From: Amorphus coralli DSM 19760
GTDB taxonomy: Bacteria > Pseudomonadota > Alphaproteobacteria > Rhizobiales > Amorphaceae
DNA: 64,000 nt
Direction: 5' to 3'
Assembly: GCF_000374525.1 (NCBI RefSeq)
Contig: NZ_KB894572.1
Coordinates: 372,001-436,000, forward strand
Part shown: one piece after another, positions 7,692-18,300 of the stretch
How positions within the stretch are numbered: position 1 is the stretch's first letter
Layout of the letters: each line of letters opens with the position of its first letter
Position numbers and translations under genes: made by a program
The notes under the pieces: generated by a model
Databases searched by the model: none
The model's input: the letters and a program-made list of their open reading frames with translations, nothing else
Told to the model about the DNA's origin: nothing

Positions 7692-9445
7692 GCATCAACC
7701 GCTATTACGAGGACGAACTGAGCTACCTTCGGGAGCTTGGCGAGCAGTTCGCCAAGGCCAACCCGAAGCTTGCTTCCTTCCTCGGGCGGGAATCCGACGA
7801 CCCGGACGTTGAGCGGATGCTGGAGGCCTTCGCCTTCCTGACCGGGCGGCTGCGCCAGCGGCTGGACGACGAACTGCCGGAGCTTGCCACGAACCTGCTT
7901 CAGCTGGTCAACCCGCAGCTCCTCAAGCCCATTCCGCCGATGACCATGATGAGCTTCCGCGCCAAGCCCGGCGCGGGCACGGAGCGCGTCGAGGTGCCGC
8001 GCAACACCACGCTCGCCTCCCAGGCTGTGCGCGGGACGGAATGCATGTTCACCACCCGCTACCCCGTCTCCGTCGTCCCGGCGGAAGTCGAGGACGTGGC
8101 ATTGGAGAACCGCACGACCTCGGCACGGATGATGGCCACCCTGCGCCTGACCGATGCCATCCCGGCGGGGGAGCTCGGCAGGGTGCCCCTGCGGCTGCAT
8201 TTTTCCAGCGAGCGCGAGCCCATTGTCGGGCGGACGCTGCTCCTGTGGATGCTGCGCTACCTGCGCGAAGTCCGCGTGCAGGTGGGGGACAGCCCGGCGA
8301 CCACGCTGTCGTCCGACGTGGTGCGCCCGGTCGGGTTCGACCGGGACGACGATGTCATCCCGTTTTCGCTCAACACGTTCTGGGGATTCCGGGTGCTGCA
8401 GGAATATCTGCTGTTCCCGGCGAAGTTCCTGTTCGTCGACGTCGACTGGGCGGCCGGGCTGCCGGAGGAGTTCCCGTCGGCCGGCGAGCAGCGCATCCAG
8501 CTCACCTTCTCCTTCTCCCGGCCGCTGCCGGACCAGGTCCGCGTCGCGGCGCGACACCTGGAGCTCAACGCCACGCCGGCGGTGAACCTGTTCCGAACCG
8601 ACGCCATGCCGATCATGGTGGAGCCGCGCCGGACGGAGTACCGCATCCGTGCCCCCCGGCCGGACCAGTCGGTGCACGGCATCTTCCAGGTCTCCGGCTA
8701 CGTGCAGGGCCAGAGCGGGCGCGTCACCTATTATCCGTTCGAGAGCTTCCGCCACGACCACGGCAACAAGGAGGACGGGCGCTTCTACTACCGCGCCTTT
8801 CCGCGTCCCTCGACGCTGTCGAACGGCATCGACCTGGTGGTGGCCTTCATCAACGGCCGCGAAGAGTTCATCAGCCCGCGCGCGGAGACGATCACGCTGC
8901 GCATCGATGCGACCAACGGGGCGGTGGCGCACTTCCTGCCGATCGGATCGATCACCCAGCCCACGGCCGACACGCCGGGCAGCGTGTCGTTCCGCAACGT
9001 GTCCACCGTCACCAATGAGGTGGCGCCGCCGCTGTCGGACGGGATCCAGTGGCGGCTGATCTCGTCGCTGGCGCGCAATTTCGGATCGCTGCTCTCGGTG
9101 GAGGCGCTGCGCGCCGTCATCGATGCCTACGACTTCCGGGCCGCCTACGACGTGGCCGAGCGCCAGCAGCTGGACAACCTGCTCGCCGCCATCCAGGCGG
9201 TGGAGGTGGAGCCTTTCGACCTGTTCCTGGACGGCCGGCCGGTGCGCAGCCGGCGGATCGTTCTCAAGATCAGCGAAAACGTCATCGGCGGGGAAGGGGA
9301 GCTGTTCCTCTTCGGGTCGGTGATGAACGTCTTCTTCGCGGCCTACTCGGCCGTCAACAGCCATCACCAGCTACGGGTGATCGGCATCGACAGCAACGCG
9401 GTGTACGAATGGGCGCCCAGGATCGGGGAAGCGAGTCCGCAGTGA
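7688..9445 (+). CDS. tssF: Type VI secretion baseplate protein TssF
   Basis: TssF is a wedge component of the T6SS baseplate and works with TssG. The 585 residues begin with the family hallmark NRYYEDELSYLRELG, then FAKANPKLASFLG and VERMLEAFAFLTGRLRQRLDD. It ends with the VIGGEGELFLFGSVMNVFFA region typical of the C-terminus. The start overlaps the tssE stop and its own stop overlaps the tssG start, which indicates translational coupling. Confidence 0.96.
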   Translation: MSINRYYEDELSYLRELGEQFAKANPKLASFLGRESDDPDVERMLEAFAFLTGRLRQRLDDELPELATNLLQLVNPQLLKPIPPMTMMSFRAKPGAGTERVEVPRNTTLASQAVRGTECMFTTRYPVSVVPAEVEDVALENRTTSARMMATLRLTDAIPAGELGRVPLRLHFSSEREPIVGRTLLLWMLRYLREVRVQVGDSPATTLSSDVVRPVGFDRDDDVIPFSLNTFWGFRVLQEYLLFPAKFLFVDVDWAAGLPEEFPSAGEQRIQLTFSFSRPLPDQVRVAARHLELNATPAVNLFRTDAMPIMVEPRRTEYRIRAPRPDQSVHGIFQVSGYVQGQSGRVTYYPFESFRHDHGNKEDGRFYYRAFPRPSTLSNGIDLVVAFINGREEFISPRAETITLRIDATNGAVAHFLPIGSITQPTADTPGSVSFRNVSTVTNEVAPPLSDGIQWRLISSLARNFGSLLSVEALRAVIDAYDFRAAYDVAERQQLDNLLAAIQAVEVEPFDLFLDGRPVRSRRIVLKISENVIGGEGELFLFGSVMNVFFAAYSAVNSHHQLRVIGIDSNAVYEWAPRIGEASPQ

Positions 9446-10470
9446 GCGACGCCGCTCTCGCGGCGCTCTCGACCTACGGGTTCAACAATGCCGTGTCGCG
9501 GCTGCAGGCGCAGCTCGACATCGACGGGATCGGTGGCATCGCCCGCCGGCCCGAGGATGAGAAGCTGCGCTTTCGCGCGGCCCGTTCGCTCGGCTTTCCA
9601 GCGCGCGAGGTCGCCGAAATCCGCCATTCCGCCGATGGCACCGGGCAGATCGAGGTCCGGGTGAACTTCCTCGGCCTCTACGGGCCGTCCTCGCCGCTGC
9701 CGCCGGTCTACACGGAGCGCATCCTGCATTCCGATGTCGGCGATTCGGTGCTGGAGGATTTCCTCGACTTCTTCAACCACCGCCTGATCTCGCTCTACCG
9801 GCGGATCTGGGCGCGGTGGCGCTATCATCTGCGCTACCGGGTCGGCGGGGGCGATCCGATTTCCGCCCGGCTTCTCAGCCTGTACGGCGCGCCGGCGGCG
9901 AAGGACCAGCATGCGGCCGATCCCGACACGGCGCTGCTGCTGCCGCAGCTCGGGCTGCTGGCGCTGTACAGCCGTTCCTCCGACGTGGTGGCCGGCATCC
10001 TCACCCATCACTTCAAGGTGCCGATCGAGGTCCAGGAGTTCGTCACCCGCGAAGTCCGGGTCTCGCAGGCCGACCGCGGCCGGCTCGGCCGGTCGATGAC
10101 GGTGGGACGCAACATGATCCTGGGCGCGTCGGTGCGCGACAGCCTGGGCAAGTTCCGGGTCAGGGTGGGGCCCTTGTCGATGCCGCTCTTCCAGCAATTC
10201 CTGCCGTCGGGCGAGCACCATGCCAGGCTGACCCGGCTTATCCAGCTGACCCTCAAGGATCCGCTGGAATGGGATATCGAGCTGGTGCTGGAGGAGAACC
10301 AGGCGTCCGGTTCGCGGCTGGGCCGGGCGCAGATGGGCTGGACGAGCTGGCTCGGCAGCGTCGAGGGCGCACCTGCGCCGGTGCTCGTGTCGGGAACCCA
10401 CAAGCCGCCGGGGGCAGCCGGCGCCCCCAATGCCAGCAATGATCCGTCGACGCGGAGGCAGGCCGCATGA
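9442..10470 (+). CDS. tssG: Type VI secretion baseplate protein TssG
   Basis: TssG forms the baseplate wedge with TssF. I start it at GTG 9442, which overlaps the tssF TGA (GTGA); this gives 342 residues, normal for TssG, starting S-D-A-A-L-A-A-L-S-T-Y-G. A frame open further upstream only shadows tssF. Family segments include LRFRAARSLGFPAREVAEI, VNFLGLYGPSSPLPPVYTE, a central ISLYRRIWARWRYH and the C-terminal RLGRAQMGWTSWLG. Coupled to tagH by a 4-base overlap. Confidence 0.93.
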   Translation: MSDAALAALSTYGFNNAVSRLQAQLDIDGIGGIARRPEDEKLRFRAARSLGFPAREVAEIRHSADGTGQIEVRVNFLGLYGPSSPLPPVYTERILHSDVGDSVLEDFLDFFNHRLISLYRRIWARWRYHLRYRVGGGDPISARLLSLYGAPAAKDQHAADPDTALLLPQLGLLALYSRSSDVVAGILTHHFKVPIEVQEFVTREVRVSQADRGRLGRSMTVGRNMILGASVRDSLGKFRVRVGPLSMPLFQQFLPSGEHHARLTRLIQLTLKDPLEWDIELVLEENQASGSRLGRAQMGWTSWLGSVEGAPAPVLVSGTHKPPGAAGAPNASNDPSTRRQAA

Positions 10471-12464
10471 GACTGACGCTTTCCATCGTCTCGGGACAGG
10501 TGTCCGGTGTGCAGCGCGGGCTGTCGCATACCTTCGGGCGTGAGGGCGGCATCATCGGCCGCAACGCCGCCTGCGACTGGCAGATCGAGGATGCCACCCG
10601 CACCGTGTCCGGCCGCCATGCGACGATCTCCTTCCGCGACGGCCGCTTCTACGTCACCGACACCAGCACCAACGGGCTGTATATCGACGGAAGCGTCGAG
10701 CCGCTCGGCCGCGGCCGTTCCGCGGAGATCTCCGAAGGCACCCGCCTGCGGTTCGGCGACTATGTCGTGGCCGCCGCGCTGTCCGACACGATGCCGTCCG
10801 ACGAGGACCGGGCTCTGCCGCGCATGTCGATCGCGCCCAATGCGGCGCCGCGCGGGCTGAGCACCGACCCGCTGGACCTCCTCGGAGATACGTTCGGCTC
10901 CGAGGAGCTGTCGATGGCGCCGCAGCGCCGGGAGCCGCCCAAGGCCCGGCAGTCGTCGCCGAAAACCACCGGCACACGGGCCCGGGCAAAGGACGACACG
11001 CTGGGGTCCTTCTTCGGATCCTCCGGGGCGAACCGGAAGGGGGACCCGTTCGCCGATCTCGGTTCCGCCGATGCAGGCGAACACGGCAGCGCGCCGGTTG
11101 GCGAAGACTGGATGGGAAGCAGCGCCTCCCCGCCGTCGGACGCGCGGACCTATGTGCCTCCGATGCCGGAACCGCAGCCCCAGACCGTCCGCGCGCCGGT
11201 CCAGCCGGCCCGCCCGGTCCAGGCGCCGGCGACAGAGGTGCCGAAATCCGCCACGGCGGACATCGGGTCCGCGTTGAGCCATGCGCTGGCCTCCGAACTG
11301 GACGACGCCGGGTCTGAACCCTCGCGCCGCTCAGTGCGGCACCGCGTGCCTGCGCCGACCGAGAGCGCGGAGACCGATCTGCCGGCCACGCCGGAGCAGG
11401 CCGAGCCCGCGGCTTCATCCGAAGCGGCTCTGCCGCACGACCTGTCGTGGGAGGATCTTCTGGGCGCCGACGCCGCCCCGCCGCCGGGTCCGCGCGTCGC
11501 GCCGGCCAGCACGCCTGCCTCAGGCGCCGCGCCGACCGCACAGCCGCTGCCGTCGATCGACGAGCTGCTGGGGGGCATCGCGGCTCCGGCAGGCGGGCCA
11601 GCGGCGAAGTCGTCAGCGGATGCTGCCCCCGCCGGGACGGGCCAGGCGCGCCGCCCGCGCCGGGAGCCGGGCAACAATCTCCTGTCCGACCTGGTGACGC
11701 CGGCGACGCGCCGCGACGCCAGCCGGAAGGCGGCGGCCAACCCGCTCGACCCGGTGTCGGTGCTGAGCCAGCGCGCCAGCCACCGCCCTGCGATGACCCA
11801 CTACACCGCCGAAGCCCCCGCTGCGGCGCCCGCGCCGGCCAGCCCCGCGGCGGCACCGGAGGGCGCGGGTGCGGCTCCGGCTGCGTTCGACGCGGTGCTG
11901 CGCGCAGCGGGGCTCGATCCCGCCATCGTCCCGGCGGAGAAGCGCGCGGAGGCCGCCTGCGAGCTGGCGCGCGCGGCCCGCGCGGCGGCCATCGGGATGA
12001 CCGACGTGCTGGCGGCGCGGCGCCTCTTCAAGGAAGAGTTCCGGCTCGATCGGACCCGGGTCCAGCCGGAGCACAACAACCCGTTCAAGTTCCAGAAGTC
12101 CGGCGACGAGGCGCTGACCAAGGCGATCGGTGGGCGCGAGGAAGGGTTCCTGGCCGCCGACGAGGCGATGACCGAGGGCTTCCTGGACGTGAAGGCGCAC
12201 GAGCTGGCGGCCATGGCCGCGCTGCAGAACGTGATCGCGACCCTGCTGGCCCAGCTCGACCCGGCCAGCATCCAGGCCGAAGACGCCGCGGGCGGATTCT
12301 TCGGACGGGGTGACGGAAAGGCGTTATGGGAGCGCTATAAGGAACTGCATGCAAGCCTTGCGCAGGACCCGGAAGCGACGGCGCGTTCGCTCGTCTCCGA
12401 CCAGTTCCGCAAGGCCTACGACAAGACCATCGCCACCATGCGAGCAAAGGATCCAAGCCGATGA
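10467..12464 (+). CDS. tagH: Type VI secretion FHA-domain protein TagH/Fha
   Basis: Fha proteins are the phosphothreonine-binding effectors of the T6SS PpkA/PppA switch. This 665-residue protein has an N-terminal FHA domain (about 20-100) with GGIIGRNAACDWQIED, the SGRHATI motif and TNGLYIDG. A long low-complexity Ala/Pro-rich linker (about 110-465) follows. The C-terminal TagH-type domain (about 470-650) contains NNPFKFQKSGDEAL and AMTEGFLDVKAHELAAMAAL. With pppA and ppkA in the same operon, threonine phosphorylation control of assembly is well supported by context. The linker holds several Thr-Pro and Ser-Pro sites, but which residues are modified cannot be read. Confidence 0.93.
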   Translation: MRLTLSIVSGQVSGVQRGLSHTFGREGGIIGRNAACDWQIEDATRTVSGRHATISFRDGRFYVTDTSTNGLYIDGSVEPLGRGRSAEISEGTRLRFGDYVVAAALSDTMPSDEDRALPRMSIAPNAAPRGLSTDPLDLLGDTFGSEELSMAPQRREPPKARQSSPKTTGTRARAKDDTLGSFFGSSGANRKGDPFADLGSADAGEHGSAPVGEDWMGSSASPPSDARTYVPPMPEPQPQTVRAPVQPARPVQAPATEVPKSATADIGSALSHALASELDDAGSEPSRRSVRHRVPAPTESAETDLPATPEQAEPAASSEAALPHDLSWEDLLGADAAPPPGPRVAPASTPASGAAPTAQPLPSIDELLGGIAAPAGGPAAKSSADAAPAGTGQARRPRREPGNNLLSDLVTPATRRDASRKAAANPLDPVSVLSQRASHRPAMTHYTAEAPAAAPAPASPAAAPEGAGAAPAAFDAVLRAAGLDPAIVPAEKRAEAACELARAARAAAIGMTDVLAARRLFKEEFRLDRTRVQPEHNNPFKFQKSGDEALTKAIGGREEGFLAADEAMTEGFLDVKAHELAAMAALQNVIATLLAQLDPASIQAEDAAGGFFGRGDGKALWERYKELHASLAQDPEATARSLVSDQFRKAYDKTIATMRAKDPSR

Positions 12465-12973
12465 CGCAGACGCTGATTGCCCGCAAGCCGCTGTCGCTGG
12501 TCGCCATGCTGGCGCTGGTCGTGTTTGTGGCGGGCTGCGGCGGCGGCGGGCTGTTCAAGAAGGCGCCGACGTCGATGGACATCACCATCTCGGCCAACAC
12601 GTCGCTGAACCCGAACGCCGACGACGAGTCGTCGCCCGTGGTCGTGCGCATCTACGAGCTGAAGTCGGTCTCCACCTTCAACAGCTCGGAGTTCTTCCAG
12701 CTCTACGACGACGACACGAAGACCCTCGGCGCCGACCTGGTGAACAAGGAAGAATACGAGATCGCGCCGGGCACGACGAAGAAGATCAAGAAGACCACGG
12801 CGGACGAAACGTCCTACATCGCCGTGCTGGCGGGTTTTCGGGACATCGATTCCGCCACGTGGCGCGGGTCCGCGCCGCTGGTCAAGAACAAGGAAAACAT
12901 CGTCACCATCGAGCTTACCAGCCTTGCGGTCACGCTGAGCGCCAAGGAAAAGAAGGCGCTGGGGGTCTTCTGA
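12461..12973 (+). CDS. tssJ: Type VI secretion outer-membrane lipoprotein TssJ
   Basis: TssJ is the outer-membrane lipoprotein that anchors the TssL-TssM membrane complex. The protein has 170 residues. A lipoprotein signal peptide ends in the lipobox V-A-G-Cys26, followed by a glycine run. The mature part shows TssJ features: an SANTSLNPN start to the beta-sandwich, VVVRIYELKS, and FFQLYDDDTKTLGADL. It overlaps tagH by 4 bases and is 59 bases from tssK. Confidence 0.94.
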   Translation: MTQTLIARKPLSLVAMLALVVFVAGCGGGGLFKKAPTSMDITISANTSLNPNADDESSPVVVRIYELKSVSTFNSSEFFQLYDDDTKTLGADLVNKEEYEIAPGTTKKIKKTTADETSYIAVLAGFRDIDSATWRGSAPLVKNKENIVTIELTSLAVTLSAKEKKALGVF

Positions 12974-13032
12974 TGAGGCATCGCGACATGGTTGCAGGAT
13001 CCACCGTCCGAGACGACGAGGCACACGGTTAG

Positions 13033-14364
13033 ATGTCACTGACGAGCAGGACGCTTTGGTTCGAGGGGATGTTCATGTCCCCGCAGCACTTCCAGCAGCA
13101 CGACCGGTGGGTCGACCGGCTGGTGGACGAGCGCGCCTCGGGCCTGTCGCCGGCCGGGTGGGGCCTGAGGTCGTTCGCCGTGGACGATCAGGCGCTGGCC
13201 ATGGGGCGCATCGTGGTGACGAAGCTGCGCGCGGTGCTGCCGGACGGCACCGTCGTGCGGGCTCCGGAAGATGTGGCACTGCCGCCGGCCAAGACGGTGT
13301 CTTCGGGCGATGCCGGGGCGCCGGTGAAGATCGTGCTGCCGTTGCGGTCCGGTGACGGCGTGGAGCTCGGCCGCTCCACCGACTTCGAGCGCACCAGCGC
13401 CAGCGAGATCGAGGCGCATGACGCCACCGGGCCCGATCGTCCGGCGGTGCGCATCACCGTCGGCGAACCGAACCTGCGGGTCACCGTCGGGTCCGACCCG
13501 GTGGAGGACTGCTGCGAGCTGGCAGTGGCGCGCATCCACTCGGTGGAGCCGGGCGGCGCGGTTCAGCTCGACGCCTCCTTCATCGGTCCGTGCCTTGACA
13601 TGCACGCGTTCCCCGCGTTGCTCGACGCCGCCCGCGAGACGCACCGCCTGCTCAGCCAGCGCGCCTCCTTCCTGGCGGAACGCGCCGGACCGACCCAGAG
13701 CGACGCCGACACCGCCGGGCTGATGGACCTGATCCTGCTCAGCGTCATCAACCGGCACGAAGTGCTGTTCCAGCATCTCTCGCAGATGCCGGGCACGCAT
13801 CCCGAAGCGCTCTACAGGGCGATGATCGCCGTCCTGGCGGAGCTCAGCGCCTTCCTGGGCCAGGAGCGGCGGGCGGAGGATCTTCCGGCCTACGTGCACG
13901 AGACGCCGGAGGCGGTGTTCCCGCCGCTGCTCGCGCGCATCCAGCAGCTTCTTGCAAGCGTCACCGAGCGCAAGGCTATCCGCATCCCGCTGGAGCAGAA
14001 GAATTACGGCATCTGGATCGGCCAGATCGCCGACCGTTCGGTGTTCACCGGCTGCCGCCTGATCCTGGTGGCGACGGCGAGCGTGCCCGGCGAGAACATG
14101 AGCCGGGAGTTCCCGGTGCGCACCAAGGTGGGACCGGTCGAGCAGATCCGCGACCTGGTGAACCTGCAGTTGCCCGGCATCGGGATGCGCCAGGTGAACG
14201 TGGTGCCGCGGGAGCTGCCGGTGCTGCGCAACGGCTTCTATTTCGAGCTCGACCAGACGGCCGAGCTGTGGGGGCGACTGAAAAATTCCGCCGCGTTCGC
14301 CTTTCACGTGAGCGGCGACTATCCGGACCTGTACATGGAGTTCTGGGCCGTCAGGACGACGTAG
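13033..14364 (+). CDS. tssK: Type VI secretion baseplate-to-membrane adaptor TssK
   Basis: TssK forms trimers that tie the baseplate to the cytoplasmic domains of TssL and TssM. The 443 residues are standard for the family. The N-terminus carries the hallmark LWFEGMFMSPQHFQQHDR. PGTHPEALYRAM and EQKNYGIWIGQI lie in the middle. The C-terminal part, VNVVPRELPVLRNGFYFELD, is the domain that contacts the membrane complex in known structures. ATG 13033. Confidence 0.96.
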   Translation: MSLTSRTLWFEGMFMSPQHFQQHDRWVDRLVDERASGLSPAGWGLRSFAVDDQALAMGRIVVTKLRAVLPDGTVVRAPEDVALPPAKTVSSGDAGAPVKIVLPLRSGDGVELGRSTDFERTSASEIEAHDATGPDRPAVRITVGEPNLRVTVGSDPVEDCCELAVARIHSVEPGGAVQLDASFIGPCLDMHAFPALLDAARETHRLLSQRASFLAERAGPTQSDADTAGLMDLILLSVINRHEVLFQHLSQMPGTHPEALYRAMIAVLAELSAFLGQERRAEDLPAYVHETPEAVFPPLLARIQQLLASVTERKAIRIPLEQKNYGIWIGQIADRSVFTGCRLILVATASVPGENMSREFPVRTKVGPVEQIRDLVNLQLPGIGMRQVNVVPRELPVLRNGFYFELDQTAELWGRLKNSAAFAFHVSGDYPDLYMEFWAVRTT

Positions 14365-14435
14365 GGACCGGACGCGACTTCACCGGGGGACGGCAGCGCG
14401 GTCCGCAGGGCGCGAACCGCAGGGCAGCCGAGGCG

Positions 14436-15380
14436 ATGACAGACACGAGCGACGACGATCCGACAGTCTTTCAGCAGGGTGGCCAGGGCCGCTCCAAGGT
14501 GAGCCCGCGCGCGCGCACCAGCCTGAAGGATCTGGTTGACGACGACGAGGACGACGCGACGCTGCGCAGCGACCAGGCGCACGACGACGATCCGACCGTC
14601 GCCGTGCCGCGCGAACGCGAGGCGCAGGTTCCTGCCGGGGCGGAGAGCGGGGCGGAAACTGCAACCTACGACACGCTTCTGCGGCGCCAGCCGCAGCGTG
14701 GCGACGACATCCTGCTGATCTGCGCGGAGCCGCTCCTGGTGCTCGCCGCGGAGCTGCGCAACGCGGTGGAGTTCGCCGATATCGACGCGTTGCGGCGACG
14801 GATCTCCGACGAGATCTCCCGCTTCGAGGAACGCTCGGCCAAGGCCGGCGCCTCGGCCGGCGAAATCACGGCCGGGCGCTATGTGCTGTGCTCGCTGCTC
14901 GACGAGATCGTGCTGACGACGCCCTGGGGCAGCCGCTCCACCTGGAGCAAGCAGAGCCTTCTCAGCGAGTATCACGGCGAGACCTGGGGCGGCGAGAAGG
15001 TGTTCCAGCTTCTGGAGCGCATTCTCGACCAGCCGAAGAAATATATCGCCGTTCTGCGCCTGATCGACGCCTGCCTGCTGCTTGGGTTCGAGGGCCGCTA
15101 CCGGGTCATCGAGGGCGGCCGCGATCAGCTGGATAGCGTGCGGACCCGGCTGGGCCGGCAACTGCGCGAATACCTGCCGGCGCCGCCCGATCACCTCGCC
15201 GCAACGGTCCAGGCCAAGCGGAAGAAGCGCTCGATCCGCACCTTCATCCCGCTGTGGATGGCGTTCACCGCGAGCGGCGCGCTTCTCGTGCTGCTCTACA
15301 TTTTCTTCCAGATCAGGCTCCAAGAGGATCTCGGTCCGGCGCTCGACATGATCAGTACCCTGCAGAGTTCGGTGAGGTAG
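14436..15380 (+). CDS. tssL: Type VI secretion inner-membrane protein TssL (DotU)
   Basis: TssL is the DotU-like component of the membrane complex. I start at ATG 14436 (MTDTSDDDPTVF), giving 314 residues; the frame is open upstream but without family resemblance. An acidic, Thr-rich N-terminal tail (about 1-75) with repeated DDPTV blocks precedes the DotU domain (PLLVLAAELRNAV, RYVLCSLLDEIVLTTPWG). One membrane segment lies near 265-287. The periplasmic tail is short, so there is no OmpA-type peptidoglycan-binding domain. The two DDPTV blocks with Thr are plausible phospho-Thr sites for the FHA protein; that is inference. Confidence 0.94.
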   Translation: MTDTSDDDPTVFQQGGQGRSKVSPRARTSLKDLVDDDEDDATLRSDQAHDDDPTVAVPREREAQVPAGAESGAETATYDTLLRRQPQRGDDILLICAEPLLVLAAELRNAVEFADIDALRRRISDEISRFEERSAKAGASAGEITAGRYVLCSLLDEIVLTTPWGSRSTWSKQSLLSEYHGETWGGEKVFQLLERILDQPKKYIAVLRLIDACLLLGFEGRYRVIEGGRDQLDSVRTRLGRQLREYLPAPPDHLAATVQAKRKKRSIRTFIPLWMAFTASGALLVLLYIFFQIRLQEDLGPALDMISTLQSSVR

Positions 15381-15383
15381 ACG

Positions 15384-18300
15384 ATGCTGGGTGCTCTGAT
15401 ACGCGAACTGTTCCGGGTCCGGACGCTGATCTTCCTGTTCGCCCTCGCGGCGCTGGCGCTGGTGATCTGGTTCTTCGGCCCCGAATTCTCGCTCATGGGC
15501 GGGCATCCGCTGGCATCCGCCTCGGCGCGGATCGGCGTGATCCTGGGCCTCGTGGTGTTCCTGCTGTTCGTCGGGCTGGTCCGCTTCCTGCTGATCCGCC
15601 GGGCGAACTCGCGGCTGATCAAGAACCTGATCGAGTCCGACGAGCTGGCCACGCTGGCAAGCTCCGACCGCGACGACGAGCTGGAGATCATCCGCGAGCG
15701 GTTCCAGCACGCGCTGGAGGTGCTGAAGGGCTCCACCATCAGCGGCAAGCGGGGCGCGAGTTTCCTCTACGAACTGCCCTGGTACGTGCTGGTCGGCGCT
15801 CCGGGGACCGGCAAGACCACCATCCTGAGCAACTCCGGACTGGAATTCCCGCTCTCCGACCGGTTCGGCTCCGAGGCGGTGCAGGGCTTCGGCGGCACCC
15901 GTCACTGCGACTGGTGGTTCACCGACAAGGCCGTGCTGATCGATACGGCCGGCCGCTACACCACCCAGGACGTCAACCGCGACACCGATCGGGCCGCGTG
16001 GCTGGGCTTTCTCGACATCCTGCGCACCCACCGGCGCCGCCGACCGATCAACGGTGCGCTTCTGCTGGTCAGCGCCGCCGATCTCCTGAACCGCAGCGAC
16101 ACCGAGCGCCGCATGTTCGCCGATACGCTGCGACGGCGCCTGCAGGAGCTGGTGAAGGCGTTCGAGGTCAGCGTCCCGGTCTACCTCGTGGTGACCAAGG
16201 CGGACCTGATCTCCGGCTTCTCCGAATTCTTCGACGACATGCGCGAGGACGAGCGCGAGCAGATCTTCGGCGTCACGCTGCCGGCGGAAACCTCGCCGAC
16301 GCAGGTGCCGCTGGAGGTCGATCACCGGCTCGGCGAGTTGTTCGCGCGGGTCGAAGCCATGGCGCCCGACGTGCTGCATGCCGAGCGCGACACCGAGCGT
16401 CGTGGCCGCATCTTCCTGTTCCCGCGGGAACTGGCGGCCTTCCAGGGGCTGCTGACCGGCTTCGTCCGGGACGTCTTTCGCACCAGCCGCTACGAGAAGA
16501 CGCCGCTCCTGCGCGGCGTCTACCTGACCAGCGGGACCCAGGAAGGCACGCCGATCGACCGGCTGCTCGGCGCCTTCAGCCGCCGCTTCGGACTGGCGCC
16601 CGGCCAGGTCGTGCCATACTCGGGCCGGGGCAAGGCGTTCTTCATCCATCGGCTGCTGACCGACATCGTCTTCCAGGAAGCCGATCTGATCGGCACCAAC
16701 CGGCGGCTGGAGACCTCGCTGGCGCTGCGCTACGGCTTCGGCTACGCCGCCGCGATCCTGCTGTTCATCGTGTTCGCCGGGCTGTGGGCGAAGGTCGTCG
16801 ACCACAGCAATGACCAGATCGCGGCGGTCAGTCAGGAGCTGAAGACCACCGAGGTGGCCATCAAGGGGGTGGGCGCCAACCCGACATTCGAGCAGATCCT
16901 GCCCGCGATCGACTCCGTTTCCCGTCTGGAAGAGGAAGCGCGAGAACCCGGCGCCCTGCCGATCGTCGGCGGTTTCGGGCTGGACGCGAACGCCTCGCTC
17001 GGACCGGCGACGGATCGGCTCTACCAGACGGTCCTGGCCAAATATCTGCTTCCGGTGGTCTCCGATCGGCTGGCGGGCCGTCTCGCGCTGCTGACCCAGA
17101 GCGAGAACCCGAGCGACATGCCGGCCCTGCGCCAGTCGCTGAAGGCCTACATCATGCTCAGCGACTCCTCGAAGTTCGACCCGGACTTCATGCTCGACAC
17201 GCTGAAGACGGAAGCGCAGCGTCTCTACCCGCTGCAGCCCGACCGGCAGCAGATGCTGATCAATCAGTTCACCGCGCTGGTTGCGGAGATGCCGCAGCCG
17301 GTCAGCGTCAACCAGGGCATCATCAGCGCCGCCCAACGGCGGCTCGCCACGGTTCCGCAGACCGACGAGATCTATGCCGCGCTGGTGCGCAAGGCGAACG
17401 CCGACAGCTCGCTGCAGCCGGTCATGCTGACCAGCATCATCGGCACCGTCGCGCTCACCACCGATCCGGCGAAGATCCAGTCGAAGCAACCGATCCTGCA
17501 GATCCCAGGCCTCTACACCAAGGACGGCTTCTACAAGTTCTTCCTGATGCAGGCGCCGAACATCGTGAAGGACTCGCTGAACCAGGACTGGATCGCCGGT
17601 CGGCAGGCGCAGAATCCGACCTACCAGTCGGTGATGCAGTCGCTGGTGAACCAGTATGTGAGCAACTACATCTCGATCTGGCAGAACGCCATCGACCAGG
17701 TCACCGTGGTAGACTTCGATTCCGTGCAGCGGGCGCAGCAGGTGATGAAGGTGCTGGCGGCGCCCGACACGCCGCTCATCGAACTGGCCAAGGCGGTCCA
17801 GACCAACACCCAGCTTCCCATCCCCGGCAGTTCGTCGACCGGCGATTCCAGCGGCGACAGCGGCGGGTCGGGCGGCGGCGACGGATCGGGGGGCGGCGGT
17901 GCCGCCGGTGGCTCGGGCGGAAGCTCGGGCGGCTCCGGCAACCCGGTGACCGCGGCGGTCAAGGGTGCGGCGGGCAAGGCGGCGGGCGCAGCCGCCCAGC
18001 AGGCCTTCGGCGACATGGCCTGGCCAGGCGACCAGATCGCCCGGCCGTTCGCGTCCGTCGTGGCGCTGCTTGGCAATTCGTCGGCCAGCCCCGGCGGAGC
18101 CGCAGGCGCATCCGCGGCGCCTGCAGGGACCACCACGCTGCCGCAGCTCCAGCAGCTCATCGGCTCGGTCTTCGGCACCATCGATTCCATCGCGGCCGCG
18201 CCGGACGCCGGTGCCGCGGCGCTGCAATATGTCTCCAAGCGGGCGACGGACCAGTCCCATGACGCGCTCAGCCAGTTACGCAGCCAGTCGGCAACGCTGC

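Noticed and set aside
9049-9441. N-terminal extension of tssG into tssF
   Set aside because: The extra 131 residues are the off-frame reading of tssF; the GTG at 9442 gives normal TssG length and a coupled start.
14319-18260. Open frame of 1313 codons on the minus strand
   Set aside because: It is the complement of tssL/tssM. High GC leaves the antisense frame open; its Arg/Gly/Asp/Val-rich composition has no family features, while the plus frame is an unmistakable TssM.
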